The notes beneath the pieces were generated by a model. The model worked only from the letters and a program-made list of their open reading frames with translations, did not search any database and was not told the origin of the DNA. Of a DNA stretch of 64,000 bases, positions 1 through 10,383 are shown in pieces; position 1 is the stretch's first letter, and each line of letters begins with the position of its first letter. Source of the stretch: Bufo bufo (lineage: Eukaryota > Chordata > Amphibia > Anura > Bufonidae); assembly GCF_905171765.1 (NCBI RefSeq), contig NC_053393.1, forward strand, positions 68,107,371 through 68,171,370, written 5' to 3'. Position numbers and translations under genes: made by a program.

Positions 1-885
1 CAATGTATGGGCGCAGCAAGCGGTTTTATTTTATATGATATATACGTTTGCAAAAATTGACCTAATGAGACAGAAAAAGTAGGAATACCACATTTGCGGT
101 TGTGAAAAATAAGAACATTGCCCGAAGAAGTGATCCATATCGGAATTTCAATGCGATTGAGGTCCCAGAATCCCTCGTTGAAGGAATGGAGGGTTTATAA
201 GGCAAATAGAATGTAGATGCTGTCATTACCGCTGAGGAAGGGGCTTGATCCCCGAAACGCGTCCGGTATACGACAGCAAAGCTCCCGCTTAAGTCCTTGA
301 GGTGCCGACATCTAAAGGCAGCCCCCTGGACCCCCGCTGAGTGGATTTATGCGTTATTAACATCGCACAGTCCGGACTCTAGGACCCAACATACTTATCT
401 GTTCTTCAAGGAGCCGCGTGGATCACGTGGTGTGCCGCTAGGTCAAGTGGGACGCCGCGTATGAGACCTTGAGACGACACAGGACGCCGATGTGAGTCCA
501 AGCGGCGGAGCAAGGACACCTTCTTATCTTCATCCAGCCTAAGAAGAGGAGTAACGTACTCTGCCCCATGGGGCTGCATCTATCTATACATTGTCTATAC
601 GCCTTACACGGCGATTAAGTGCGGTCCTACATTCGGACCAATATCATCCTATACCTCCTTAGGATATTATAGCTGGACTCGGACTGCCCACATCGGGATC
701 GGGTCCACAGCCTTCATCTGCGGTCACACTGTGCATTTGCACCATACAGGTTTTAGGTTCTATTGGGTGCATGTTGCACTTTTTTATGTATGTATAGTTT
801 TATGTCAGTTTTTTATGTATATTAAATAAGGTTATTGACACCCTATATTTATGTTTCCAGGTAATTGAGTGCCCTCCAACAATCT
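1..885 (+). mobile_element. Penelope-like or retrozyme-like segment (non-coding)
   Basis: I see no long coding frame here. The segment holds a hammerhead-like fold at 218-278, an AT-rich stretch with ATTAAATAAGG near 820, and a terminal box AATTGAGTGCCC near 866-877. The same order (hammerhead-like core, AATAAA-like stretch, GAGTGC box) recurs near 40345-40430. Hammerhead motifs are known in Penelope-like elements and in small animal retrozymes, so I infer a non-autonomous relative of these. The left boundary lies outside the window and no target duplication was found. Confidence 0.4.
218..278 (+). ncRNA. Hammerhead ribozyme-like fold, type I
   Basis: Core parts appear in order. Stem I 5' strand is TGCTGTC (218-224), a short internal loop, then ACCG (228-231). 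The conserved box CTGAGGA is at 232-238. Stem II is AGGGG/CCCC around CTTGAT, then GAAA at 254-257. A self-complementary ACGCGT gives a minimal stem III with cleavage triplet GTC ending at 263. The stem I 3' strand is CGGT (264-267) and GACAGCA (272-278), complementary to the 5' strand. An unpaired A, or an A/C mismatch, at the base of stem II could weaken activity. The very short palindromic stem III suggests it would work best as a dimer, as in Penelope-type hammerheads. Confidence 0.65.
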
Positions 886-959
886 AGACATTTTGCATTT
901 TTCATTCCGGATTTGGGTGAATCCGTGGAGTGAGCACCCGGTCCTTTGGGAGGGTTTGG

Positions 960-1170
960 GGTGAGCTGCTGAATACCTATACACTAATGGGGGCATTATT
1001 CTTACTGGGGGGCACTAATAGGGGGCATTATTCATTCTGGGGCACACTAATAGGGCCATTACTCTTACTGGGGTACACTAATGGGGGCATTACTATTACT
1101 GAGGGGGCATTACTATTACTGGGTGCATTACTATTACTGGGGGCGCTAATGGGAGCTTTAATATTCCTGG
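960..1170. repeat. Degenerate minisatellite, GGGGGCATTATT-type
   Basis: Short G-rich units built on 'gggggcattattactgg' and 'ggcactaatag' recur with variable spacing. Similar units fill the interiors of the hAT elements at 30.2-31.8 kb and 61.6-63.7 kb, so this may be the interior of another such element. The open frames across it follow the repeat and are not genes. Confidence 0.6.
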
Positions 1171-2655
1171 GGAGCCACAGTATGACAGCGACTTCACACC
1201 CTGTGTTAGGCCACGCCCCCACAACCACACCCCCTTTGGGGTGTGGCTTAACTTGCCCAGTATTTTTTGTTGGGAAAGGTGGCAACCCTACCTGTTATAC
1301 TATTTACCCTCCTAGCATAACTGTAGAGAACAGGGCTGCAGCTCATGCCCTGAAGATGCTCTATATCTATAGGAAGAACGAGGTGGCCGGGTGCAGGAGC
1401 TAATCCAAGAATACATAGGTGGCCGGGGACGGGAGCGAATGCACATACACTGGCCTCTATGTACGCTCGTCCCCGCGATTCCCGGCCACCAGAAAGGCCG
1501 GATATTTCTCTCCAAGTGCGCAAGAGCAGCCACCGCAAGTGCATTCCAGCACTACAGCGGTGGCCGTGACCCCTAGAGACGAGCAGGATCTAAAGGAAGA
1601 TATAATGAAAGAAAACGGGGAAGAGAAGCCATATAGAAAATAGAAGTACATTACAAAATGACTGAAAATAATATCATATACACAATAACTATGACTTTAT
1701 CAGGTGAGTACCCCGGGGTTGCCAGCCATTGGCTGGTGAAAATTAGAGTGCGTGTGCACTGGCCATTTAAGGGACAGAGGGAGGAGATGCATTTCTGGCT
1801 AGCAGGCTGAAGTCTATGTGGAGGAACAGAGCAGGCCTGGCGGCTGGACCCACTGAGAAGAAGACAAGGTGAGGCAAACGCTTGCGGCCATGCTAGATAC
1901 GACAGTGGCAGATCTCAGCCGCCGCTGTAACAAGGCTGAGGACATAAGCACTATAATACTGTCAACACATACAAGAATGTCTTGGATCTTCTGGTCTCCT
2001 TGGAAATAGATGATTCACTGTTGAGATCCCCGAGCTGTCAACAAGTTATTAGACTGTTGTGACATTAGAGAACATGTCCTTCTAGAGGTTTTCTTACACT
2101 TGCAGTCCAGTCACTTGGCATTCATTGTGGATTAAAAGTAAGTTACTTTTCATCATGGATTAGAGCAATATTCCTGCACCAGTTCCTTGCATCTAAAATA
2201 GTTTATACCAGCTAAACTATAGACACCCATCTGTAGACAGCACTGTTTTGGAGTTCTTGCCTCTTCTCAGTACAGACAGGTGAGATGCCTTTGATGCCTT
2301 CAGCTCAGGTGGGGGTACTGTTTCTCATTGAAGTTGCACAGTACAATGTAAAGAATAAAGCCCCTATATATCAGTTCCTGCATACCAGAAAACTGGCACC
2401 AAAACGTCCAAACAATGGGCTGAGCAGGGCGAGGAGTGAGCAGCATATTTATTAGAAATCCAGGAAACTGGTATAAATTGTATCTGAAATCTATGCCTGC
2501 TCCCTTGCTGGCATAGATTTCAATTCTGGTGCACAGAACTGTAGAGATGCATAGTACCCCAGAGAGCTACTGCAAATGGTTAATTTGGGTTAAAGTTCAT
2601 TGCTAATGTTAATGCACTTTTTCTATGTGATATTTGTAAGATTTGAAATAGGAGC
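1171..2655. other. No recognisable gene; unclassified repeat-like DNA
   Basis: Short frames on both strands show no motif or family resemblance. A segment near 1978-2065 (ctggtctcc...attcactgttgagat) is similar to one near 26955-27005, so part of this is interspersed repeat of unknown class. Near 2480-2525 the words 'aatctatgcc' and 'ggcatagatt' form a small inverted repeat. Confidence 0.5.
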
Positions 2656-2659
2656 ACTT

Positions 2660-2905
2660 ACATAGTTAGTTCCATAGTTAATACGGTTTAAAAAACACAT
2701 AAGTCTATCAAGTTCAGCCAAGGGATAGGTGGGGACGCGAATCCCAGAAGGAAGTGAGACTCAGATTTCTACACGTTTTCATCAGCATTAATGTTGTATA
2801 CTTTAAGAATTCACCTAAGCCCTTTTTATAAAATCTCCACTGTTCCTGCTGTGACCACGTCCTGAGGAAGTCTCTTCCACAGATTCACAGTTCTTACAGT
2901 AAAGA
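2660..2905. mobile_element. LINE 3'-end relic, CR1/L2-like
   Basis: The segment has the wording typical of decayed vertebrate CR1/L2 LINE ends (cataagtctatcaagttc, then tcttccacagattcacag and a 'cagtaaag' end). No reverse transcriptase frame remains. Family and strand are uncertain because the assignment rests on remembered resemblance. Confidence 0.35.
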
Positions 2906-3365
2906 CGTTTTGACGTTTCCGGAGACTGAACTTTTTTTGTCTTTTAAGTGCATTTTACATGGAACAGTTTTTCACCATATTTTTTGTATGGCCCATAGTG
3001 ATGGACGAACATCTGCCGGGGCGGTGCGTGAACGCGATCAAATATTTGCGAACCGCAAGTTCACGGCGGGTCCCATTCATTTTAATGGCAGGCGAACCTG
3101 AAAAACCTTCAGCTCATATTTGCAGCCAAGAAATAATTACTAGAAGTGCACAAATAGTCCCACAACATGGACAGTGACATACCAGATGTATTATTAGAAT
3201 TTGCGATCTCCATTCCTTTTTGTTTTCAATGCGAAATATCGGCATTATAATTTTCGCGCACGTGCATGCGCAAATGCACTATATAGTACCCAAATGCACT
3301 TCAAAGAAAGTATATTGGTATATAACACCCCGCTTCAATCAGTTTTTTTGGGGGACGACTGGTAT
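2906..3365. other. Unclassified repeat-like DNA, no gene
   Basis: Around 2998-3110 is a segment of the 'gatggacgaacatctgcc' type that looks like an interspersed element. Frames up to 105 codons are random in composition and overlap on both strands. The four bases just before 3366 (GTAT) form the left target duplication of the solo LTR. Confidence 0.4.
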
Positions 3366-4341
3366 TGCAGCACGCCAGACCTGCAGGGTATTGCGATGTG
3401 AGGTCACGGTTATGGGCAATCGAGGGTTCCTCACTGTATTGGAGAACCCTGGGCAGGCATGCGGCAGTGAAGGAGAGGTAGACACAGTTCCTCTGGGGCA
3501 CACTCGGTATGTAGGGACCAGGCCTGATGGTGGATGAGGTGCCCTGGATGTTACAGGTATTTTGTGTGCCTGGGGGCAAGGTCCCTTTTGGATTTGTGAC
3601 GCCAGTGCCTGTAACGGTGGCACACCGGTTTTCCAGTTGGAATAATTGAGGTACACAGGTGGTATAGTGAACCAAACGTTGCTTTACTTAACAGTCCAAC
3701 TTTGTACATACAGATGGTAATGCAGTCCTTTAGATCACAAGCAGGCTTACTCCACAAGATGGCAGGTATTGATCATGCAAGATACTCAGAGGGTAAATCC
3801 ACAACACACTCAGAATCAGGTTGTACCTTTCCTCAGAAATAGTGTACACTGTTCCTCTCTAGAACTCCTGTCTGGTTTCAATCCCAAGGCCCGGATGCCT
3901 AAATGCTGGCTTAAATTCTTGGTATATATATCTTCCTCTCGTATTAAATCCTTGCTTTGCTTCCTAAAGCATCTGCCTATCCGTGTTACTTATCTTTGCT
4001 TGTAATATCCTTGCTTGACTGGTGAAGGACTGTGGGTTTCTCCCAGGAGGTTCTGTCCTGCAACTGGGATGTCTCTACTGAGCTAATCCTAGCCTCAGGA
4101 GCTTCAGGTGGACGAAGTAACTCCTCTAGTACCCTGGAATGAACTACTTTCCCCTGTCTGGGCCTACCTATATATAACCAGGGCTCTCTGGCTCCCTCTA
4201 ACGTCTGGGAGGCTAAACTGCACCCTGACAGGCCTGACACCCAGTTAACACAGGGAAAATGCATACACATGACATTAAATGCAATTAAGACACATTAACC
4301 CCTTTTGTGCAGTGCCCACCTTTACCTAGTGGGACACTACA
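3366..4341 (-). mobile_element. Solo LTR of a 4-bp-TSD retroelement (LTR-A)
   Basis: Read on the minus strand the element begins TGTAGTGTCCCAC and ends with CA (plus strand TGCAGCACG... to ...GTGGGACACTACA). GTAT occurs directly on both sides (3362-3365 and 4342-4345), a 4-bp target duplication typical of retrovirus-like integration. It shares both ends and internal segments (gaggtcacgg, ctctggggca, agtgcccacc) with LTR-B at 8919-9697. No internal region is attached, so it is a recombined solo LTR. The start resembles the LTR of the cold-shock element at 44311 (TGTAATGCCCC). Confidence 0.75.
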
Positions 4342-4691
4342 GTATATCACACCAGTAGAAATTATTTGTTCCAATAACGCTTGTCCCTCTAGATACCTGC
4401 AGTATCGCAGCAGAACCGCACACAACTGCCGCACAATACAAATGCACTATAATATACATTCTAACATAGAAAGTATATTATAACATTGTACAAGGAAGGC
4501 AATCCATTAGCATGTACAGTCATGGCCAAAAGTTTAGAGAATTACATAAATATAGGAAATTGGAAAAGTTGCTGCTTAAGTTTTTATAATAGCAATTTGC
4601 ATATACTCCAGAATGTTATGAAGAGTGATCAGATAAATTGCATAGTCCTTCTTTGCCATGAAAATTAATTTAATCCCAAAAAAAACTTTCC

Positions 4692-5209
4692 TGTCACGGC
4701 TGGTGGTGGGGGAAACCCCCAGCCGTGCGGTGCCAGGAGATGGTAGGGTTACCACTTGGCCAAACAACACAGAATTAGGGAGCAGGTCACCTCCTGTTAC
4801 GTCCCTAACTCTGACCCTGTCTCCTACCTGCATGGGCCGACCTTGATGGTAGGAGGGCCCATACTCAGGAACCTCGGATCCCTGCTGACCCTCCGCAGAT
4901 CCCTGACCTAGGAGCTGGGTGAGACGACCTACTCCTCCTTGGCACGGAGGAGCAGGAGTCTCAATGGCCAAGCAACAATGGGAAACAGTAAACACCTTAT
5001 GGCAGTGACAGGCAAACGCAATCAACACAACACTCACCTGTCACAGAGCAACACAACCAGGAACCCATGTGCAGGTGCTGTTAGTACAGGGCACCAACAA
5101 TGACAGCACACACAGACATCACACAGGGACCCGGACCATAAGCTGCAATGATACAGAAACCCCACACACACCTAGAAAACACCGTGTAACAAAGGTTTTA
5201 TGATCAGAA
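4692..5209 (-). repeat. Inverted arm, copy of the LTR 3' part
   Basis: It matches 5992-6509 in reverse complement with very few differences. The outermost 36 bases form their own small hairpin (ACGGCTGG...CCAGCCGT). The identical 120-odd-codon frames seen on opposite strands in the two arms are a consequence of this symmetry, not evidence of a gene. Confidence 0.85.
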
Positions 5210-5532
5210 TGGCTCCTCACCTGGTCCTCCCTCGAAAGAGGGTGAAGCATGCATCGCCATAGGCCGATGGGGTGCATGCGCGTTCTCCGGAGGGAGAGCG
5301 TTATGGGGTTCACCGTTAATGGCGCGGTTGGTGGCTTTTTCCCGCCACCTTGCTAACCGTGTCCGTGTTGGTGACCCCTCGTCCCTCTCAGGGTTCCTAT
5401 CTCTGGTCGTCTGCTGGCAGCATTCCTTTGGTGTTCCGGCAGGTGTGCTGGTTGGGGAGTGTCTGCTGGCAGCGACCTGGAGTAGGAACGTTTTCCTGAG
5501 TTGGATGCGGTGTCCAGTGTTCCTCCTCCAGA

Positions 5533-5766
5533 CTGCTTTGTTGGCTGGCGACCTGGAACTGTTGTGTACGGTCCAGGTCTGTTGGCGGCAGTTCTGGGGG
5601 GAGATACGGGCATCTGTCTGGCAGTGCCTCCAGTGTTCTCTCTTCCAGTCTGCTTTGTTGGCTGGCGACCTGGGACTGTTGTGTACGGTCCAGGTTTGTT
5701 GGCGGCAGCTCTGGAGGGAGACACTGGTGGTTATCAGGCATTGCTCCTCCCCCCCTCCCTGTTGTT
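5533..5766 (+). repeat. Two-unit tandem duplication, 117-bp period
   Basis: The words ctgctttgttggctggcgac and gttgtgtacggtccaggt occur at 5533 onward and again 117 bases later. This lies in the middle of the palindromic element. Long frames on both strands cross it but show no protein family. Confidence 0.7.
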
Positions 5767-5817
5767 TGGTCCCACCAGCTTCCCTTTTCGGTTGGGGGGG
5801 GCTTTGAGGGGAGGGAG

Positions 5818-6509
5818 TGTCACGACCCTTGGTCATGGTCGTGACTCCTTGGGAGCCGCATGCAGTTACCCGCGGTTTTGGTGTTGTATCAACCGCAGCT
5901 GGGGGCACTTGGTGGTTTGCCACAGGTGCGGTTGCCGCGGATAACAAGCATGCGTGCGGTTGCCCTTGGCAACGTGTTTTATGTGCCTCCCTTCTGATCA
6001 TAAAACCTTTGTTACACGGTGTTTTCTAGGTGTGTGTGGGGTTTCTGTATCATTGCAGCTTATGGTCCGGGTCCCTGTGTGATGTCTGTGTGTGCTGTCA
6101 TTGTTGGTGCCCTGTACTAACAGCACCTGCACATGGGTTCCTGGTTGTGTTGCTCTGTGACAGGTGAGTGTTGTGTTGATTGCGTTTGCCTGTCACTGCC
6201 ATAAGGTGTTTACTGTTTCCCATTGTTGCTTGGCCATTGAGACTCCTGCTCCTCCGTGCCAAGGAGGAGTAGGTCGTCTCACCCAGCTCCTAGGTCAGGG
6301 ATCTGCGGAGGGTCAGCAGGGATCTGAGGTTCCTGAGTATGGGCCCTCCTACCATCAAGGTCGGCCCATGCAGGTAGGAGACAGGGTCAGAGTTAGGGAC
6401 GTAACAGGAGGTGACCTGCTCCCTAATTCTGTGTTGTTTGGCCAAGTGGTAACCCTACCATCTCCTGGCACCGCACGGCTGGGGGTTTCCCCCACCACCA
6501 GCCGTGATA
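5818..6509 (+). repeat. Probable LTR of the palindromic element
   Basis: It begins TGTCACGACC directly after a purine tract and opens with a hairpin (GTCACGACC...GGTCGTGAC). It ends CCAGCCGTGATA, where the left arm keeps the expected CA-type end, so the final base pair is probably a point mutation. An alternative LTR end at 6162 (CTCTGTGACA) cannot be excluded. Confidence 0.55.
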
Positions 6510-6703
6510 TTTCCACTGCATTTCATTGCTGTCATTAAAGGACCTGCTGAGATCATTTCAGTAATCGTCTTGTTAACTCAGGTGAGAATGTTGACGAGCA
6601 CAAGGCTGGAGATCATTATGTCAGGCTGATTGGGTTAAAATGGCAGACTTGACATGTTAAAAGGAGGGTGATGCTTGAAATCATTGTTCTTCCATTGTTA
6701 ACC

Positions 6704-7702
6704 ATGGTGACCTGCAAAGAAATGCGTGCAGCCATCATTGCGTTGCATAAAAATGGCTTCACAGGCAAGGATATTGTGGCTACTAAGATTGCACCTCAAT
6801 CAACAATTTATAGGATCATCAAGAACTTCAAGGAAAGAGGTTCAATTCTTGTTAAGAAGGCTTCAGGGCGTCCAAGAAAGTCCAGCAAGCGCCAGGATCG
6901 TCTCCTAAAGAGGATTCAGCTGCGGGATCGGAGTGCCACCACTGCAGAGCTTGCTCAGGAATGGCAGCAGGCAGGTGTGAGCGCATCTGCACGCACAGTG
7001 AGGCGAAGACTTTTGGAAGATGGCCTGGTGTCAAGAAGGGCAGCAAAGAAGCCAATTCTTTCCAAAAAAAAACATCAGGGACATATTGATCTTCTGCAGA
7101 AAGTATGGTGAATGGACTGCTGAGGACTGGGGCAAAGTCATATTCTCCGATGAAGCCTCTTTCCGATTGTTTGGGGCATCTGGAAAAAGGCTTGTCTGGA
7201 GAAGAAAAAGTGAGCGCTACCATCAGTCCTGTGTCATGCCAACAGTAAAGCATCCTGAGACCATTCATGTGTGGGGTTGCTTCTCATCCAAGGGAGTGGG
7301 CTCACTCACAATTTTGCCCAAAAACACAGCCATGAATAAAGAATGGTACCAAAACACCTTCCAACAGCAACTTCTTCCAACAATCCAACAGTTTGGTGAA
7401 GAACAATTGGAGCACCGTGTCATAAGGCAAAAGTGATAACTAAGTGGCTCGGGGACCAAAACGTTGACAATTTGGGTCCATGGCCTGGAAAATCCCCAGA
7501 TCTTAATCCCATTGAGAACTTGTGGTCAATCCTCAAGAGGCGGGTGGACAAACAAAAACCCACAAATTCTGACAAACTCCAAGAAGTGATTATGAAAGAA
7601 TGGGTTGCTATCAGTCAGGAATTGGCCCAGAAGTTGATTGAGAGCATGCCCAGTCGAATTGCAGAGGTCCTGAAAAAGAAGGGGCAACACTGCAAATACT
7701 GA
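6704..7702 (+). pseudogene. Tc1 transposase pseudogene
   Basis: This would cut and paste Tc1 elements at TA sites. The first part (from ATG 6704) has the paired helix-turn-helix DNA-binding region, including KNGFTGKDIV and the GRPRK linker. A frameshift in the A-run near 7060 moves reading to a second frame with the first catalytic Asp (IFSDEASF, codon at 7149). A small deletion near 7405-7415 removes the segment with the second catalytic Asp and shifts frame again. The last part keeps the catalytic Glu in NPIENLW (7514). With two frame breaks and a missing active-site residue it cannot make a working enzyme. Confidence 0.9.
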
Positions 7703-7914
7703 CTCTTTGCATAAATGTCATGTAATTGTCGATAAAAGCCTTTGAAACGTATGAAGTGCGTGTAATTATATTTCACTACATCACAGAAACAACTGAAACA
7801 AAGATCTAAAAGCAGTTTAGCAGCAAACTTTGTGAAAACTAATATTTGTGTCATTCTCAAAACTTTTGGCCACGACTGTACATGAAGATAAAACTTAACC
7901 TTTAATAATTTTAC

Positions 7915-8220
7915 TATGAGGGTCCGTAAGTGTTTTGCGGATCCGCAAAACACGGACACCAGCAATGTGCATTCCGCAATTTTTGGACCGCACATCGCCG
8001 GCACTATAATAGAAAATGCCTAATCTTGTCTGCAATTGCGGACAAGAATAGGACATTTTCTATTTTTTTGCGGAAACGGAAGCACAGATGCGGAAGTGCG
8101 GATCCGCGGATGCGGACAGCACATTCCGGCCCCATTGAAAATGAATGGGTCTGCACCCGTTCCGCAAAATTGCGGAACGGATGCGGACCCATTTTGCGGA
8201 CGTGTGAATGGAAAAGATAT
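7915..8220. mobile_element. MITE-like palindromic repeat (ttgcggatccgcaaa type)
   Basis: The segment is rich in short inverted words (ttttgcggatccgcaaaa, cattttgcggacgtgtgaat) and has the composition of amphibian MITEs also seen near 39297 and 58622. Exact ends and duplication were not fixed. Confidence 0.4.
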
Positions 8221-8918
8221 CTCTCAAAATGAAAATAAATTAAATTATTAAAGTTAACCAAAAAGCATAGATGTGGTAGGCAATAACAAGTGCTCGGGGG
8301 CACTAAATCAGGTGCTCGGCAGCACCAAATCAGAAACCATATGTCCTACTACAATCCGAGGGGCTCCAGTGCACATCCATGAATCCAGGAGGGAAAGCAA
8401 AAAAAACATCTATCCCTGGGCTAGATGATGATGTGGTACTGAAGGACAGGGTGGGCAAAGAACTGTCCCTGATATTGCCCTACAGGAAGGTGCTATTCTG
8501 GCCCTTATAGCCTAACCACAGACCACCCGCCCGATAAGAGCGACCCCGTCCGGAACCTTACCCTATATAAAAATGGCCCTAGTAAGCCCCTAGCCCCTAG
8601 GCCCCTGACTTCCAGGTGATCACTATATAGATCTATGTGTTTTTGACTCATTATAAAAGTATATTATAAGTATATCGCACCCCTCTGTGTATCACACTTA
8701 TCGATAGCACATCTATACCAGTCCTTAAAAGGACTTTTGCGGCCCTATTAGCTAGAGTTTGGTGTCCCTAACAGCCTGTTCCTGCTCCACACAGCAACCT
8801 CTCCCTACACTGGCAAAAGAATGAATGTAAAATGGCGGCCAGATCGGGTCTATTTATAAGGTAGGGGGTGTGTCCATGTGCTGAAATGTCTCAATTGTTC
8901 TGTACCACCTGATGAATA
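8221..8918. other. Unclassified repeat-like DNA, no gene
   Basis: No coding frame or clear transposon ends. The words 'tgctcgggggcac' and 'tgctcggcagcacc' near 8290-8325 form a small direct duplication. Confidence 0.4.
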
Positions 8919-9697
8919 TGCAATACTCCAGTCCTGCAGGCTGAGCGAATGTGAGGTCACGGGGGTCAGTTAACAGACCGAGGGATGCTCTTTGTACTCA
9001 CAGTTTGTAGTATACCCTGGGCAGGCGTACAGCAGTGATGGAGAGGCTGGCACGTAGATCCTCTGGGGCACTCTCTGAATTTGGTAACAGGCAGGCTTTA
9101 CATAAATGGCAGGTATAATCCTGGCAAGATAACTCAGAGGGAATAAACTCACAGATCAGGCTGTACTTTCTGCAGAATCCTGTCTGACTTTCTCCAAGGC
9201 CCGAATGCCTAATAGCTGGCTTTATCCTTGGGTAGGGAAACCTTCCTCTGGTATAAATCCTCTTGCTGTACAATAAACTTCTGCCCTTCAGCTTTCTACT
9301 TGGCTGGATACAATTAGCACTGCTCTGTACTTTGCTTGATGCAGAATAACTTCAGGAGGGAACTTCTTCTCCTAAAAGCAGGTTAGGATCCTGGGCTATC
9401 TAGCTGCATGTTAGAAGCTGGACCTCAGCTCCTGCCTGGCTGAAGTCAATCTTGGCTTCTCCACACACCCCTCTCCTGGACTAGACCTGACTATATATAC
9501 TAGGGGGCTCCCTAGCTCCCTCTACAGCTTGGGAGGAGAAACTACACCCCTAGCAGGCCTGGTACACAGGAATTTACATGAACATATGCATTACAATACA
9601 ATATAAAATACCATGACCATGTTCCACAGGAGGTGGAGAACAACATGACCCAATTGACCCTTGAGTAGTGCCCACCCTTACGTAGTGGGACACTACA
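8919..9697 (-). repeat. LTR-B, 3' LTR of a cold-shock-domain retroelement
   Basis: On the minus strand it starts TGTAGTGTCCCACTACG at 9697 and ends CTGGAGTATTGCA at 8919. A G-rich polypurine-like run (agcggggta) lies just upstream on the minus strand. It matches solo LTR-A in both ends and in several internal blocks. The attached internal region (9698-11305) encodes the cold-shock-domain protein. Confidence 0.7.
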
Positions 9698-10383
9698 TAC
9701 CCCGCTGCTTTGAGGTTGCCCGACCTCGGCGCAACACAGGGGGGCCCGCCCAGCTGGAGACTGTGACCTGAAAGACAAAAATGCAAAGCAGGCATATACA
9801 ACAATCACTACATTTGCAATGAGATTGGCAGGCGGCTCCGCTGGCAAAGGACAAGTGCGTTGAAAATGGGTGTCGTTCTCTTCATAAGCTGGTACATGGA
9901 ATGGGGGCGCTGACCTGGTACAGCGTATCAGGAATAACCAGGATAGTCCATAATAATAAAATACAATAGTCCCACCCATAAAACAGCATCTCAGAGGCCC
10001 ACATGAGTTGTGGTCATCTCTGGGCACAGTTCTTGAACTAATATTGCATATAAAAGTCACAGCACAGAACTCTACATTTCAGGGATACTTTCTCCTGGTA
10101 AGTCCTGGTAGATAAAAGTAGTGCTGTAATATCCCCTACTCAACCTGAAAAGGGGGTTAAAAAGGGTAAGGTGCAAAACAGCAGGCACAACTTGGAATGG
10201 CACTTAAAGCAGGCAGGAAGTCCTGGGAAACAGCATGGCAGAAGAGCAATGGAATTCTCAGTGGCCTTACAACCACCACTGGGCCGTGGAAAACTGGCAG
10301 CAGCTCATTGTGCCCAAACATAGGACTCCTGTCCTGAAACACTTAATAAGGGTCCCTCAGCAATTATGGCCTAGCAGGCCTAC
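9698..10383 (-). other. Internal non-coding part of the cold-shock retroelement
   Basis: Lies between the stop of the cold-shock gene and the 3' LTR. I see no reverse transcriptase, protease or integrase motif. Short frames here lack any recognisable domain. Confidence 0.5.

Larger units (their letters stand above)
4692..6509 (+). mobile_element. Palindromic LTR-retroelement derivative with two U5 ends
   Basis: The element sits in the Tc1 copy between TTTCC duplications (4687-4691 and 6510-6514), the 5-bp size typical of Gypsy-type integrase. It consists of an inverted 518-bp arm (4692-5209), a 608-bp middle (5210-5817), a purine tract (gaggggaggg, 5806-5815) and an apparent LTR (5818-6509). 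The arm is a near-perfect inverted copy of the last 518 bp of that LTR. Both outer ends are therefore the LTR 3' end (TGTCACGGCTGG inverted on the left, CCAGCCGTGATA on the right) rather than one U3 and one U5 end. No gag or pol is visible. Confidence 0.75.
4517..7878 (+). mobile_element. Tc1/mariner element, interrupted
   Basis: The terminal inverted repeats are CAGTCATGGCCAAAAGTTT (left, 4517) and the complementary AAACTTTTGGCCACGACTG (right, ending 7878), each flanked by a TA duplication. Removing the 1.8-kb LTR-derived insertion at 4692-6509 and its 5-bp duplication leaves about 1.5 kb, the usual Tc1 size. The transposase gene lies at 6704-7702 and is broken, so the copy is dead. Confidence 0.9.

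Noticed and set aside
4576..5037. 153-codon minus-strand frame and its 124-codon partner at 6164-6538 as a conserved gene
   Set aside because: They are the same DNA in inverted arms; identity follows from the palindrome. No protein family is recognisable.
5204..6001. 265-codon minus-strand frame in the middle of the palindromic element
   Set aside because: It crosses a 117-bp tandem duplication and GC-rich LTR DNA, overlaps long frames on both strands, and has no motif.
7430..7490. 'accaaaacgttgac' in the Tc1 transposase as another hammerhead-like site
   Set aside because: It is coding sequence of the transposase with no stem II or core box around it.
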